DNA of 59,641 nt, taken from assembly GCA_910585295.1 (NCBI GenBank), contig CAJUDE010000016.1, positions 1-59,641 of the forward strand, in the 5' to 3' direction. The position numbers were made by a program, and so were the translations under genes. The stretch is from an uncultured Lachnospiraceae bacterium. GTDB lineage: Bacteria > Bacillota > Clostridia > Lachnospirales > Lachnospiraceae. Shown piece after piece: positions 49,006-59,181 of the stretch (the stretch's first letter is position 1; the number at the start of each line of letters is the position of its first letter). A model generated the notes under the pieces. It was not told the DNA's origin. It did no database searches and was given only the letters and a program-made list of their open reading frames with translations.

Positions 49006-50210
49006 TGAAGAATGTGTATACGGTAGGTCAGGTAAACTCCTACATCAAAAATATGTTCCAGCAGGATTTTATGATGAGCCGCATTTATGTGAAGGGAGAA
49101 GTGTCCAATTGCAAATACCATACGTCTGGGCATATTTATTTTACATTGAAGGACGCAACCGGGTCCTTGCCTGCGGTCCTGTTTGCAGGGAACCGCAAAG
49201 GGCTTGGGTTTACCATGAAAAATGGGGATAATGTAATTGTATTAGGCTCAGTTTCCGTATACGAGCGGGATGGGAAATACCAGCTTTACGCTAGGGAAAT
49301 CCTGCCGGATGGGGAAGGGCTTTTGTACCAGCGTTTCCAACAGTTAAAAAAAGAATTGGAGGAGATGGGCATGTTTGCCCCAGAATATAAGCAGCCTATC
49401 CCAAAATATATCCGAAGGCTTGGGATTGTGACCGCGCCTACTGGGGCGGCGATCCGTGATATCCAGAATATCAGCGGCAGAAGGAACCCTTATGTGCAGG
49501 CAATCTTATACCCTGCCCTGGTGCAGGGGGATGGGGCGGCCCAAAGCATTGTAAATGGGATCTATGCACTGGAACGCCTTGGCGTGGACGTAATAATAGT
49601 AGGGCGCGGCGGCGGGTCCATGGAAGATTTGTGGGCGTTTAATGAGGAGATAGTGGCAAGGGCAATTTTTGAATGTTCCGTCCCTATTATTTCCGCTGTT
49701 GGCCATGAGACAGACACCACCATTGCAGATTATGTGGCAGACCTTCGGGCGCCTACGCCTTCTGCCGCGGCAGAGTTAGCAGTCTATGACATCCGGGAAT
49801 TGGAAGGGGCGCTTTTATCGTTCCAATTGGAGCTGAACAGGGCTTTTAACGGGAAGCTGGAGCGCGCTGAGGAGCAAATCCGCCAGTATGAGGGCAGGCT
49901 TAGGCTGTTAAGCCCCCAGAACCAATTGAATGAAAAGCGCCAGGTTGTAGCAGATTTAGAGGATAAACTCCGTATTCGGATGGAACAGCAGCTTGTGCAA
50001 AAGAAGCATGCGCTGGAATTGCTGGCAGAGCGGCTAGAGGCATTGTCCCCAGTGAAAAAATTAAGCCAGGGCTATGCCTTTGTGGCGGACAAAGAGGGCA
50101 GGGGTGTTTCAGACGCGTCCAGGCTGCAGGTCGGGGATGGGTTGGACATCCATATGCTGAATGGAAAAGTATCAGTAGAAGTGACAGGGATTGAGCAGGA
50201 GGTAGTATGA
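49002..50210 (+). CDS. xseA: Exodeoxyribonuclease VII large subunit
   Basis: 402 residues. N-terminal OB fold (VYTVGQVNSYIKNMFQQDFM, VKGEVSNCKYHTSGHIYFTL), then the catalytic domain with GIVTAPTGAAIRDI, VIIVGRGGGSMEDLWAFNEE and SAVGHETDTTIADYVADLRA. With XseB it degrades single-stranded DNA. It overlaps both nusB and xseB by four bases, showing tight translational coupling. Confidence 0.96.
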   Translation: MMKNVYTVGQVNSYIKNMFQQDFMMSRIYVKGEVSNCKYHTSGHIYFTLKDATGSLPAVLFAGNRKGLGFTMKNGDNVIVLGSVSVYERDGKYQLYAREILPDGEGLLYQRFQQLKKELEEMGMFAPEYKQPIPKYIRRLGIVTAPTGAAIRDIQNISGRRNPYVQAILYPALVQGDGAAQSIVNGIYALERLGVDVIIVGRGGGSMEDLWAFNEEIVARAIFECSVPIISAVGHETDTTIADYVADLRAPTPSAAAELAVYDIRELEGALLSFQLELNRAFNGKLERAEEQIRQYEGRLRLLSPQNQLNEKRQVVADLEDKLRIRMEQQLVQKKHALELLAERLEALSPVKKLSQGYAFVADKEGRGVSDASRLQVGDGLDIHMLNGKVSVEVTGIEQEVV

Positions 50211-50464
50211 GCCAGGCAGAAAGCAGCCAAACAGAGGGCGGCAAGGAGCCAACCTTAGAAGAGGCATTCCAGGAATTGGAAGGGATTATTGAAAGGATGC
50301 AGCAGAGGGAAGTTACATTGGAAGAATCTTTCGCCCTGTATGAGCAGGGGATTTGTAAACTAAGGCTGTGCAACCAGAAAATAGACCATGTAGAAAAGAA
50401 AATGCTCCTTTTAAATGGGCAGGGGGAATTAGAGCCTTTGGGAGGGGCAGCGAAAAACACATAA
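50207..50464 (+). CDS. xseB: Exodeoxyribonuclease VII small subunit
   Basis: 85 residues. The family motif LEEAFQELEGIIERMQQREV and LEESFALYEQGICKLRLCNQ is clear. Several copies bind each XseA. The start overlaps the xseA stop (ATGA). A ribosome site (GAGCAGGAGG) lies inside the end of xseA. Confidence 0.94.
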   Translation: MSQAESSQTEGGKEPTLEEAFQELEGIIERMQQREVTLEESFALYEQGICKLRLCNQKIDHVEKKMLLLNGQGELEPLGGAAKNT

Positions 50465-50491
50465 AGAAACAGAAGAAAGGATGGGGCAGCT

Positions 50492-51379
50492 ATGGACATA
50501 AGGTCAGAAATTGCAGCCAGGGCAGAGCGTATAGAGGCTGTCATCGCCGGATATCTGCCAAAAGAAGAAGGGTATCAAAAGACTGTGGTAGAGGCGATGA
50601 ATTACAGTGTGAAGGCAGGAGGGAAAAGGCTGCGCCCCATGCTTATGTGGGAAACTTACCGGATGTTTGGAGGAAGGTCCAAAGTGATTGAGCCATTTAT
50701 GGCAGCAATAGAAATGATACACACGTACTCCCTGGTCCATGACGATTTGCCGGCGATGGATAATGACGAATACCGCAGGGGGAAGAAAACAACCCATGCC
50801 CAATATGGGGAGGCCATGGGCATCCTGGCTGGGGACGGGCTATTAAATTATGCCTTTGAGACGGCGGTGAAAGCATTTGAAATAGAGCCAGGCAACGCCA
50901 ATATCGGCAAAGCGCTGCAGGTGCTTGCAAAAAAGGCGGGCGTCCACGGGATGCTGGGAGGGCAGTGCGTGGACTTGGAAGCAGAGGGGAAAGAAGTTAC
51001 AAAAGAGCTTCTGACAGTGATCTACCATCTGAAAACTGGGGCGCTGTTAGAAAGCTCCATGCTGATTGGCGCAATCCTTGCAGGAGCCACTGGGAATGAG
51101 CAAAGGCAAATTGAGCAGGCAGCAGGGGAATTAGGGCTTGCATTTCAAATACAAGATGATATTTTGGATGTCACCAGCACCATAGAAGTTTTGGGGAAAC
51201 CGACAGGCAGCGATGAGAAAAACCACAAGGCCACCTGGGTTGCCTTAGGGGGAGTTGGGCAGGCAAAGCAGGAAGTGGAGAGGCTTTCTAAGCACAGCGT
51301 GGCATTGATGGACGCCTTGGTGGTGAAAAACGAGTTTTTAACACGTTTGATGTTGGAACTGATGCAGCGGGACAGATAA
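50492..51379 (+). CDS. ispA: Farnesyl diphosphate synthase (polyprenyl synthetase)
   Basis: 295 residues. It builds C15 isoprenoid from IPP and DMAPP for bactoprenol. First Asp-rich motif in YSLVHDDLPAMDND (near 84-97), second in FQIQDDILDVT (near 220), and GGKRLRPML. It precedes dxs, which starts the same pathway. Ribosome site AAGAAAGGAT. Confidence 0.94.
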   Translation: MDIRSEIAARAERIEAVIAGYLPKEEGYQKTVVEAMNYSVKAGGKRLRPMLMWETYRMFGGRSKVIEPFMAAIEMIHTYSLVHDDLPAMDNDEYRRGKKTTHAQYGEAMGILAGDGLLNYAFETAVKAFEIEPGNANIGKALQVLAKKAGVHGMLGGQCVDLEAEGKEVTKELLTVIYHLKTGALLESSMLIGAILAGATGNEQRQIEQAAGELGLAFQIQDDILDVTSTIEVLGKPTGSDEKNHKATWVALGGVGQAKQEVERLSKHSVALMDALVVKNEFLTRLMLELMQRDR

Positions 51380-51426
51380 AATGCCAGTGCTGGCAGGGAA
51401 GAACAGGAGAAGGAAGGGGATTATCC

Positions 51427-53310
51427 ATGGTTTTGGACAAAATAGAGGGACCCAATGATATCAAAAAATTGGACATGCAGGAGCTTCCGGCGCTGGCAGA
51501 AGAAATCAGGGAATTTTTAATCCAGAGGATTGCAGAGCATGGGGGGCATTTGGCTTCCAACCTAGGGGTGGTCGAGCTTACCATGGCGCTGCACCTATGT
51601 TTTCAACTTCCAGAGGATAAGATTATTTGGGATGTGGGGCATCAGTCCTATACCCATAAGCTGCTGACTGGGCGCCGGGAAGGGTTTGGCTCTTTACGGA
51701 AATTCAAGGGCATGAGCGGGTTCCCCAAACGGAAAGAAAGCGGCTGCGACAGTTTTGATACGGGCCATAGCTCTACCTCTATTTCTGCAGGGCTTGGGTA
51801 TGCGGCCGCGAGGGAAGTTACTGGGGACAGCTACCAGGTGGTTTCTGTGATAGGGGACGGCGCCTTAACCGGGGGGATGGCATGGGAGGCGTTAAACAAC
51901 GCTTCCTTATTGGAAGCTAATTTTATAATTGTGCTGAATGATAACAAAATGTCTATTTCAGAAAATGTCGGGGGGCTTTCCAGGCATTTAGGCAGCCTGC
52001 GTACCGCCGAGGCTTACCAGGACTTAAAGATGGGCATTACCAATTCATTAAATAAAATCCCAGTGTATGGCGAGCGTATGGTAGAGCAGATACGCCGCAC
52101 AAAAAGCGGAATCAAGCAGCTTTTTATACAGGGGATGCTATTTGAGAATATGGGGCTTACCTACCTTGGGCCGGTGGACGGGCATAATATCCACGCCATG
52201 CTGGATGTGTTCCAGAAAGCTTCCAAAGTGAATGGGGCGGTGCTGGTCCATGTGATTACAGAAAAAGGAAGGGGCTATCTTCCAGCGGAACGCCACCCGG
52301 CAAGGTTCCACGGCACAGAGGCATTTGACATTGAGACAGGGCTGCCGTTGAGAAAAAGGACTGTGGCGAACTATACAGACGTCTTTTCCACAGTGATGCG
52401 AAAGTTAGGCGGCCGTGACCCCAAAGTCGTAGCCATAACAGCGGCAATGGAAGATGGGACTGGGCTGAAACGGTTCCATAATATGTTTCCAGACCGTTTT
52501 TTTGATGTGGGGATTGCAGAAGGCCATGCAGTGACCTTTGCGGCAGGGCTTGCCGCGGCAGGGCTGAAGCCTGTTGTGGCGGTATATTCTTCATTTCTTC
52601 AAAGGGCATATGACCAAATGCTGCATGATGTGTGCATACAGGAGCTGCCAGTCACCTTTGCCATAGACAGGGCAGGGATTGTAGGCAGCGATGGGGAGAC
52701 GCATCAGGGGATATTTGATCTGTCTTATCTTACCTCTATCCCAAATATGAATGTTATGGCGCCCAAAAACAAATGGGAACTTTCTGATATGGTGAAATTT
52801 GCGGTAGATTTCGGGCGTCCGATTGCAATACGCTACCCAAGGGGGGAAGCTTATGCTGGGTTAAAGGAACACAGGGATAACATCATATATGGGAAAAGTG
52901 AAACAATCTATATGGAGAGCCAGGTCGCGCTGGTGGCCGTAGGAAGCATGGTTAAGACGGCAGAAGCCGTATACCACCGCCTAAAAGGGCTGGGCTATTG
53001 CTGCACGCTGGTCAACGCACGGTTTGTTAAGCCATTGGATACAGAATTGTTAGGGGAGCTTGCAAAGAGCCACCAGTTGCTGGTCACAATGGAAGAAAAT
53101 GTCTTAAACGGCGGTTTTGGGGAACATGTGGGACGTTACCTCAATGAAACAATAGGGCAAATCCCCGGGTTTAAGTTATTGCATATTGCAATCCCAGATG
53201 GTTATGTGGAGCATGGGAATGTAGATATTTTAAAACAGGAGCTTGGGATTGACAGTGAGTCAGTGGTGAACCGGATTGTGGATTTGATGCAGGAATTTGA
53301 CGAAATCTAA
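51427..53310 (+). CDS. dxs: 1-Deoxy-D-xylulose-5-phosphate synthase
   Basis: 627 residues, full length. A thiamine-diphosphate enzyme that starts the MEP isoprenoid pathway from pyruvate and glyceraldehyde 3-phosphate. Motifs: HLASNLGVVELTMALH, IWDVGHQSYTHKLLTGR, GDGALTGGMAWEALNNA (thiamine site), FDVGIAEGHAVTFAAG with the catalytic Glu, and DRAGIVGSDGETHQG. Start ATG 51427 follows GAAGGGGA. Confidence 0.96.
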   Translation: MVLDKIEGPNDIKKLDMQELPALAEEIREFLIQRIAEHGGHLASNLGVVELTMALHLCFQLPEDKIIWDVGHQSYTHKLLTGRREGFGSLRKFKGMSGFPKRKESGCDSFDTGHSSTSISAGLGYAAAREVTGDSYQVVSVIGDGALTGGMAWEALNNASLLEANFIIVLNDNKMSISENVGGLSRHLGSLRTAEAYQDLKMGITNSLNKIPVYGERMVEQIRRTKSGIKQLFIQGMLFENMGLTYLGPVDGHNIHAMLDVFQKASKVNGAVLVHVITEKGRGYLPAERHPARFHGTEAFDIETGLPLRKRTVANYTDVFSTVMRKLGGRDPKVVAITAAMEDGTGLKRFHNMFPDRFFDVGIAEGHAVTFAAGLAAAGLKPVVAVYSSFLQRAYDQMLHDVCIQELPVTFAIDRAGIVGSDGETHQGIFDLSYLTSIPNMNVMAPKNKWELSDMVKFAVDFGRPIAIRYPRGEAYAGLKEHRDNIIYGKSETIYMESQVALVAVGSMVKTAEAVYHRLKGLGYCCTLVNARFVKPLDTELLGELAKSHQLLVTMEENVLNGGFGEHVGRYLNETIGQIPGFKLLHIAIPDGYVEHGNVDILKQELGIDSESVVNRIVDLMQEFDEI

Positions 53311-53327
53311 AAAAGAGAGGCAGCATC

Positions 53328-54125
53328 ATGAAAGAGAGATTGGACGTATTGCTGGTGCAGCGGGGCTTTGCCCCATCCAGGGAAAAAGCAAAGGCCATGA
53401 TTATGGAAGGGAATGTATTTGTGGGAGGGCAAAGGGAGGATAAGCCTGGGGCTTCTTTTGATGGGGAAGCCAAGATAGAGGTTCGCGGCAATACCCTGAA
53501 ATATGTAAGCCGGGGCGGGTTAAAGCTGGAGAAGGCATTGGAAAATTTTGCTATCAGCCTTACAGGCAAAGTCTGTATGGATATCGGGGCTTCCACTGGC
53601 GGGTTCACCGACTGCATGCTGCAGAATGGGGCCAAGAAAGTGTATGCTGTGGACGTAGGGTATGGACAATTCGCTTGGAAGCTGCGGCAGGATAGGCGGG
53701 TGGTCTGCATGGAAAAGACAAATATCCGTTATGTGGCGCCAGGAGATATTGCAGATGTGTTGGATTTTGCGTCGGTGGACGTTTCCTTTATCTCCTTAAC
53801 CAAAGTCCTTCCAGTGGCAAAGGAGCTATTGCGTGGGGATGGGGAGATGGTATGCCTGATTAAGCCCCAGTTTGAGGCGGGCAGGGAAAAAGTAGGGAAG
53901 AAAGGGGTGGTCCGAGACCCAAAAGTGCATCAGGAAGTGATTGAAAAAATCCTTGTGTTTGCCTCAGAGCAGGGCTTCGTGGCACGGAACCTGGAATTTT
54001 CCCCTATCAAAGGGCCAGAGGGGAATATTGAGTATTTGGTACATATTCAAAAAGGCATGGAAAGTCAAAAGGAGCAGGTGGATGTGGCGGCTGTGGTTGC
54101 ACAGGCGCATGGGACACTGACATAA
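53328..54125 (+). CDS. tlyA: TlyA-family rRNA methyltransferase
   Basis: 265 residues. N-terminal S4 domain (ERLDVLLVQRGFAPSREKAK), then an FtsJ-like SAM methyltransferase fold (MDIGASTGGFTDCMLQNGAK, then VDVGYGQ) and KPQFEAGREKVGKKGVVRDP. The family methylates rRNA riboses (2'-O) in mycobacteria; YqxC is the Bacillus relative at the same place between dxs and ahrC. Ribosome site AGAGAGG. Confidence 0.93.
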   Translation: MKERLDVLLVQRGFAPSREKAKAMIMEGNVFVGGQREDKPGASFDGEAKIEVRGNTLKYVSRGGLKLEKALENFAISLTGKVCMDIGASTGGFTDCMLQNGAKKVYAVDVGYGQFAWKLRQDRRVVCMEKTNIRYVAPGDIADVLDFASVDVSFISLTKVLPVAKELLRGDGEMVCLIKPQFEAGREKVGKKGVVRDPKVHQEVIEKILVFASEQGFVARNLEFSPIKGPEGNIEYLVHIQKGMESQKEQVDVAAVVAQAHGTLT

Positions 54126-54129
54126 GAAA

Positions 54130-54987
54130 ATGAAGCATTTTTATATTATTGCAAATCCTGGAAAGGATTTTCAGCTAGGGCTGACAAAGGAAATTCATCA
54201 ATTTATTATAGAGAACGGCGGCGTATGCGGCTATCAGGAAAACCGTGAGCAAGAGGGCGTGTCTTTTGATATTAAGCGAATCCCAGACGGGACGGAATGC
54301 GTCCTGGTTGTTGGCGGGGATGGAACGCTGTTAGGCGCGGCGCGGAATATGGCAGAACGGAATATCCCGTTGATTGGCGTGAATACCGGGCATGTGGGGT
54401 ACCTTTGTGAGCTGGAGGCGGACACCGTGGCCCATGGGGTGAAGCACCTGCTGGATGGAGGGGGCTATGCCATAGAAAACAGGATGCTTCTGGCAGGCTG
54501 CTGCATTACCAGGGAAGGGAAAGGGAAAGAGCGGACGGCATTGAATGATATCGTCATCCACCGCAGCGGACGGCTGCAGGTAGTGGATTTGATTATTTCC
54601 GTCAATGGGGAGTACTTGAATACTTATAGTGCAGACGGCATGATTATTGCAACGCCTACTGGCTCTACTGGTTATAGCATGTCTGCCGGGGGGCCGATTG
54701 TGGACCCCAAGGCTAACCTCCTTTTGGTCACCCCCATTAGCCCTCATACCTTGAATGCAAAAAGCATTGTGTTGGATGCGGAGGATGAAATCACCATAGA
54801 AGTGGCGAAGAGGAATGAGGAGCAGGAGGAGAAGCTGGAAGTCAGTTTTGACGGCGGCCATGTGGGGATTTTGGGGGCTGGTGAAAGGATTATTGTCAAA
54901 AAGGCAAAAGTCTGCACCAGGATTTTAAAATTGAGCCAGTTAAGCTTTTTAGAAAGGCTTCGGAAAAAGCTGCAGGGCTATACCTGA
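54130..54987 (+). CDS. nadK: NAD kinase
   Basis: 285 residues. It makes NADP from NAD. Key sites: VVGGDGTLLGAARN (GGDG motif), NTGHVGYLCEL, the conserved NDIVIHR, and TYSADGMIIATPTGSTGYSM. It starts four bases after tlyA. It stands between tlyA and argR, an insertion relative to Bacillus but common in Clostridia. Confidence 0.95.
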   Translation: MKHFYIIANPGKDFQLGLTKEIHQFIIENGGVCGYQENREQEGVSFDIKRIPDGTECVLVVGGDGTLLGAARNMAERNIPLIGVNTGHVGYLCELEADTVAHGVKHLLDGGGYAIENRMLLAGCCITREGKGKERTALNDIVIHRSGRLQVVDLIISVNGEYLNTYSADGMIIATPTGSTGYSMSAGGPIVDPKANLLLVTPISPHTLNAKSIVLDAEDEITIEVAKRNEEQEEKLEVSFDGGHVGILGAGERIIVKKAKVCTRILKLSQLSFLERLRKKLQGYT

Positions 54988-55009
54988 CAAATCCGTACAG
55001 GAGGGAAAA

Positions 55010-55462
55010 ATGAAATCTAAGCGCCAGGCAAAGGTATTGGAGATTATTTCAAAACACAATATTGAGACGCAAGAAGAGCTTTCTGACCGTTTGGAGCAGG
55101 AAGGGTTCCATGTGACCCAGGCGACTGTCTCTAGGGATATCCGGGAGCTAAAGCTGACAAAAGTGGCGGACGGCGCTGGGCGCCAGAAATATATCCCGCT
55201 TATGGAAAGCCAGGCGGATTTGAGCGAGAAATATATCCGGGTGTTCCGGGATGGCTTTGTTTCCATGGACATGGCTCAGAATATTTTGGTGATCCGCACT
55301 GTTTCGGGCATGGCGATGGCAGTGGCGGCAGCCTTGGATGCTATGGACTGCCATGAGATTGTAGGGAGCATCGCAGGGGATGATACGATTATGTGTGCGG
55401 TACGCACGGTGGAGGATACAGAAATTTTAATGAAAAGGCTGCGGAAGGTGACAGAGGGATGA
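55010..55462 (+). CDS. argR: Arginine repressor
   Basis: 150 residues. N-terminal winged helix (RQAKVLEIISKHNIETQEEL ... VTQATVSRDIRELKL) and C-terminal hexamerisation/arginine-binding domain (ALDAMDCHEIVGSIAGDDTI). It controls arginine synthesis and breakdown genes when arginine is bound. Ribosome site CAGGAGGG. Position between nadK and recN is conserved (ahrC in Bacillus). Confidence 0.95.
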   Translation: MKSKRQAKVLEIISKHNIETQEELSDRLEQEGFHVTQATVSRDIRELKLTKVADGAGRQKYIPLMESQADLSEKYIRVFRDGFVSMDMAQNILVIRTVSGMAMAVAAALDAMDCHEIVGSIAGDDTIMCAVRTVEDTEILMKRLRKVTEG

Positions 55463-55496
55463 GCTGCCGCAAAAGGAATGGAAAGGGAGAACTGGT

Positions 55497-57179
55497 ATGT
55501 TGGTAAGTCTGCATGTGAAAAATCTGGCGTTGATGGAGGAAGCGGAGGTGGAATTTGGTAATGGGCTGAATATCCTTACTGGGGAAACCGGAGCTGGGAA
55601 ATCCATTATTATTGGCTCTATCAACCTTGCCTTGGGGGAGAAAGTCCCAAAAGAAATGCTTCGGGAGCATGCAGAATACGCGTTGGTGGAATTGATTTTC
55701 CGGGTGGAGGATAAGGAACAGGAACGGCTGTTGGCGGAAATGGATATTTACCCAGAGGATGGCGAGGTCATTATGTCCAGGAAAATTACATCCTCCCGAA
55801 GCGTGGGGAGAATAAATTCAGAAACGGTGTCCGCTTCTTGCATGAAGCGGGCGGCTGCGCTTTTAATTGACATCCATGGGCAGCATGAACACCAATCCCT
55901 GCTGCAAAAGAAAAAGCACCTAGAAATACTGGATGAATATGGCAAGGGCAAATTAGAGGAAAAAAAGAAAATTTTAAAGCAGCGTTACCAGGAATTCCAA
56001 AAAATCCAGGAAGAAAAGAAAAAAGCGCTTGCAGACGGGGAGGGCAGGGAACGGGAACTGTCTTTTTTGGAGTACGAAATTCAAGAAATTGAGGGAGCGT
56101 GCTTAACCCCTGGAGAGGATGAAGAGCTGGAAGCGTCTTACCGGAAAATGGCCAATAACCGCAAAATTATGGAGGCGGCAGGGATATCCTATGAGATGAC
56201 AGGCGGCAGCGGAAGCGCCACCGAGCAGCTTGGGCGGGCGCTGCGGGAACTCCAGGCAGTTGCGGATTATGACCCAAAGTTAGGGATGCTGTGCGGGCAG
56301 CTGGAAGAGTTGGACAGCCTGCTAAATGATTTTAACCGTGAATTGTCAAGTTACATTTCCGAAGAAGAATTTGACGAAGAAACATTTTTCCAGGTGGAAA
56401 AACGTTTGGATGAAGTCAACCATTTAAAGGGGAAGTTTGGCGGGAGCATTGAGGCAGTCCAAAAGGAGCTGGAGGAAAAGAAGCAGAGATACGGCAGGTT
56501 AAAGGACTACGAGTCTTATTTGGAGCAGTTGGAAAAACAACTGGAAAAATCAGAGGCATTGTTAAAAAAGAGTTCGGATGAAGTTTCCAAAATCCGCAAA
56601 ACATATGCAACAGAGTTGACAAAACAGGTGCAGGAGGCGCTGGTAGACCTGAATTTTCTGGATGTCACATTTACCATGGAGTTTAAAGAGGCGAAGTCTT
56701 ATACTGCCAATGGAAGGGATGAGGCGGAATTTTTGATTTCCACGAATCCAGGGGAGCCATTAAAACCTCTTGGAAAGATTGCCTCTGGCGGGGAATTAAG
56801 CAGGATTATGCTTGCCATCAAGACAATTTTGGCAGAGAGCGACCAAATCGGGACATTGATTTTTGATGAAATAGATGCCGGAATCAGCGGGAGGACTGCA
56901 CAAATGGTAGCGGAAAAAATGAACCTGATAGGAAAGGGGCATCAGGTGATTTGCATTACCCACCTTCCTCAGATAGCGGCCATGGCAGATTCCCATTTCC
57001 TTATCCAAAAGGATGTGGTGGGCAACGTGACAGTTTCAAGCATTTCCCTATTAGGGGAGCAAGAAAGCATTACAGAGCTGGGGCGTATGCTGGGCGGCGT
57101 GAAAATTACAGATAAAGTAATGGAAAGCGCCCAGGAAATGAAAGAACTTGCGCGAATAGTTAAAAAATCCCAGATTTAA
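55497..57179 (+). CDS. recN: DNA repair protein RecN
   Basis: 560 residues. An SMC-like ATPase acting early in double-strand break repair. N-terminal Walker A (LTGETGAGKSIIIGSINLAL), Q-rich HGQHEHQSLLQ, two coiled-coil stretches (about 145-205, 310-375), and the C-terminal signature ASGGELSRIMLAIK with Walker B IFDEIDAGISG. No LexA box is visible just upstream. Transcription probably comes from the operon. Confidence 0.95.
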   Translation: MLVSLHVKNLALMEEAEVEFGNGLNILTGETGAGKSIIIGSINLALGEKVPKEMLREHAEYALVELIFRVEDKEQERLLAEMDIYPEDGEVIMSRKITSSRSVGRINSETVSASCMKRAAALLIDIHGQHEHQSLLQKKKHLEILDEYGKGKLEEKKKILKQRYQEFQKIQEEKKKALADGEGRERELSFLEYEIQEIEGACLTPGEDEELEASYRKMANNRKIMEAAGISYEMTGGSGSATEQLGRALRELQAVADYDPKLGMLCGQLEELDSLLNDFNRELSSYISEEEFDEETFFQVEKRLDEVNHLKGKFGGSIEAVQKELEEKKQRYGRLKDYESYLEQLEKQLEKSEALLKKSSDEVSKIRKTYATELTKQVQEALVDLNFLDVTFTMEFKEAKSYTANGRDEAEFLISTNPGEPLKPLGKIASGGELSRIMLAIKTILAESDQIGTLIFDEIDAGISGRTAQMVAEKMNLIGKGHQVICITHLPQIAAMADSHFLIQKDVVGNVTVSSISLLGEQESITELGRMLGGVKITDKVMESAQEMKELARIVKKSQI

Positions 57180-57233
57180 AAAGATGAAAATTTCACATAC
57201 TAAAGGGGATTTCAACTTGAAGGATGTGAAAGA

Positions 57234-58514
57234 ATGAAGGGAAAACGGCTGGTAAGGTTTCAGAAATGGATGGCAAGGGGAAGCTTGGCAGCAGGCATGT
57301 GCTGGGTGCTTTTTTTCTCCTTTGCTTATATAGAAGAGGCTATCCCAGATAAAATCTGGATAGAGAAAGGCAAGGAAGGGAATTTCAATTTCCACTTGCC
57401 TGCCACTGGAGAGGTGGGGCAGGAAGGGCTGGAAGTGTTTGGGAACCAGTCCCCAGCAGTGGAGAAAGATAAAATCAAGCTGGATTTAAATGAAAGTTTT
57501 TCTTTGAAGTCCCAGGAGCAGGGAAGCTATTCTATCAGTTGTAAGCTGTTTGGGCTGTTCCATATTAAAGAGGTCGCCGTCGAAGTGGTGGAGGAAACCC
57601 AGGTGGTCCCGTGCGGGGTTCCAGTTGGGATTTATGTAAAAACAGATGGGATTTTGGTGATAGGGACCGGCACTATAACAGGGAGCGATGGCATGGACTA
57701 TGAGCCAGCGGAAAATTTGCTGAAGAGCGGCGATTATGTCAAGACGGTGGATGGGCAGGTAGTGGACGACAAAGAAGGCTTGATAGAAAAAGTGAATGAG
57801 TCCCATGGGGAGCCTGTGATTCTGGGCGTTTTGCGCGAGGAAGAATATATTCAGTTAAAGCTGCAGCCAGTGCAGGTTTCCGAAGAAGAATATAAGCTGG
57901 GCATTTGGGTCAGGGACGACCTTGCCGGCGTTGGCACCTTGACGTTTTATGACGGCCAGGGAGGGTACGGCGCGTTAGGGCATCCGGTCAGCGATTTGGA
58001 TACAGGGGAAAAAGTGAATATGGGGGAAGGGACGCTGTATGAGGCGGAGGTGGCAGGGATTACAAAGGGGGAAAAGGGAAGCCCTGGGGAGATTGCAGGC
58101 GTAATCACTTATTTAGACCAATACCGCCTTGGGACAGTGGAAGAAAATACCAATGTAGGCATTTATGGAAGCCTGGAAAAGGCGCCTCCAAAGGTTGGGC
58201 AGGAAAATTATTTCCCCATTGGGCTGAAACAGGAAATGGAAGAGGGGGAAGCCACAATTATCTCAACAGTTTCTGGGGAGCGCAAAGAGTATTCTATTGT
58301 AATCACAGATATGGATTATAACAGTGAGAATAAGGGAATTTTGTTCCAAGTGACAGACCCAGAACTGTTAAGCCTTACAGGTGGGATTGTGCAGGGGATG
58401 AGCGGAAGCCCCATTATCCAGAACGGGAAAGTCATTGGGGCGGTCACCCATGTGTTTGTGCAGGACGCCTCAAAAGGGTATGGGATTTTTATAGAGAATA
58501 TGCTGCAGCATTAA
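57234..58514 (+). CDS. spoIVB: SpoIVB serine peptidase
   Basis: 426 residues. A forespore-made signalling protease that crosses the inner forespore membrane and cuts SpoIVFA, which leads to sigma-K activation. N-terminal membrane anchor (about 18-38), PDZ domain (about 125-210; GTGTITGSDGMDYEPAEN, LLKSGDYVKTVDG), then the S55 peptidase domain with catalytic His in GYGALGHPVSD and Ser in GIVQGMSGSPIIQNGKVIGA. Follows recN as in Bacillus, but spo0A, normally next, is absent. Confidence 0.95.
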   Translation: MKGKRLVRFQKWMARGSLAAGMCWVLFFSFAYIEEAIPDKIWIEKGKEGNFNFHLPATGEVGQEGLEVFGNQSPAVEKDKIKLDLNESFSLKSQEQGSYSISCKLFGLFHIKEVAVEVVEETQVVPCGVPVGIYVKTDGILVIGTGTITGSDGMDYEPAENLLKSGDYVKTVDGQVVDDKEGLIEKVNESHGEPVILGVLREEEYIQLKLQPVQVSEEEYKLGIWVRDDLAGVGTLTFYDGQGGYGALGHPVSDLDTGEKVNMGEGTLYEAEVAGITKGEKGSPGEIAGVITYLDQYRLGTVEENTNVGIYGSLEKAPPKVGQENYFPIGLKQEMEEGEATIISTVSGERKEYSIVITDMDYNSENKGILFQVTDPELLSLTGGIVQGMSGSPIIQNGKVIGAVTHVFVQDASKGYGIFIENMLQH

Positions 58515-58517
58515 AGT

Positions 58518-58778
58518 TTGGGCAGACAGAAGCAAAAAGAATGTAGCAGGGAGCAGGTTCCTTGTTATATTCTTTTTTTGTTGGGCCAATCGCCTGTGGC
58601 AGACTGTATTTATGCAGGGATTTCCGATGAGGAAGAAAACATGGCAGAATCAGCAGCAGATACGGGGGATGGGGAAACAGTACCGGAAACGGAAATGAGT
58701 GAAACGGCTGGCATAGAAACAGATATCCAAAATGGAGCAGAGGAGGCTGTAATGAATATGAAGGTAGAGGCATGTTGA
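58518..58778 (+). other. Doubtful short frame after spoIVB
   Basis: An 86-codon open frame without a ribosome site and with a TTG start. The middle encodes an acidic low-complexity stretch (MAESAADTGDGETVPETEMS). It resembles a secreted-protein spacer. It may be a remnant of a gene that once followed spoIVB. No family recognised. Confidence 0.2.
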
Positions 58779-59181
58779 GGGTTTGAATGGTTGGGAGGAA
58801 GCCCTTGGAAGCTCAGATGAGATGGCGACATTCTCGCTGGAATAAAATCCATATGGCCTTCGGCGGTCAAATACATGCTGCAGGCAACAGGGTATTTCAT
58901 TTTCGCGAATCAAGTTAAAGGAAAAACAATTTGTTGTGGAGCGGATAAGTTTACCGAAATTTAGAGTTGGCAGCCTTTCATATCTCTTCATTATTTTACT
59001 GTTTGTACCAGAGGGTTTTTCCTATATGCCTTGAATATAGGTGGGAAAAACTTAGGGCAATTTTGATTGATTTTTTAGGTAACGGACAGTCAGACCGAGT
59101 AGAGAGCTTTTCACCGGATTGTGTGTTAGAAAAAGTTATGGGCAGAACATTCACTTGTGTACTATTTTTCATTTTACATTC
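58779..59181. other. Decayed stretch, no gene seen
   Basis: Contains short peptides in different frames, such as GLNGWEEALGSSDEMATFSL (plus E) before a stop near 58845 and YFIFANQVKGKTICCGADKF before a stop near 58963, which read like pieces of broken genes. None has a ribosome site or recognisable family. No spo0A-like receiver or helix-turn-helix sequence was found. Confidence 0.35.
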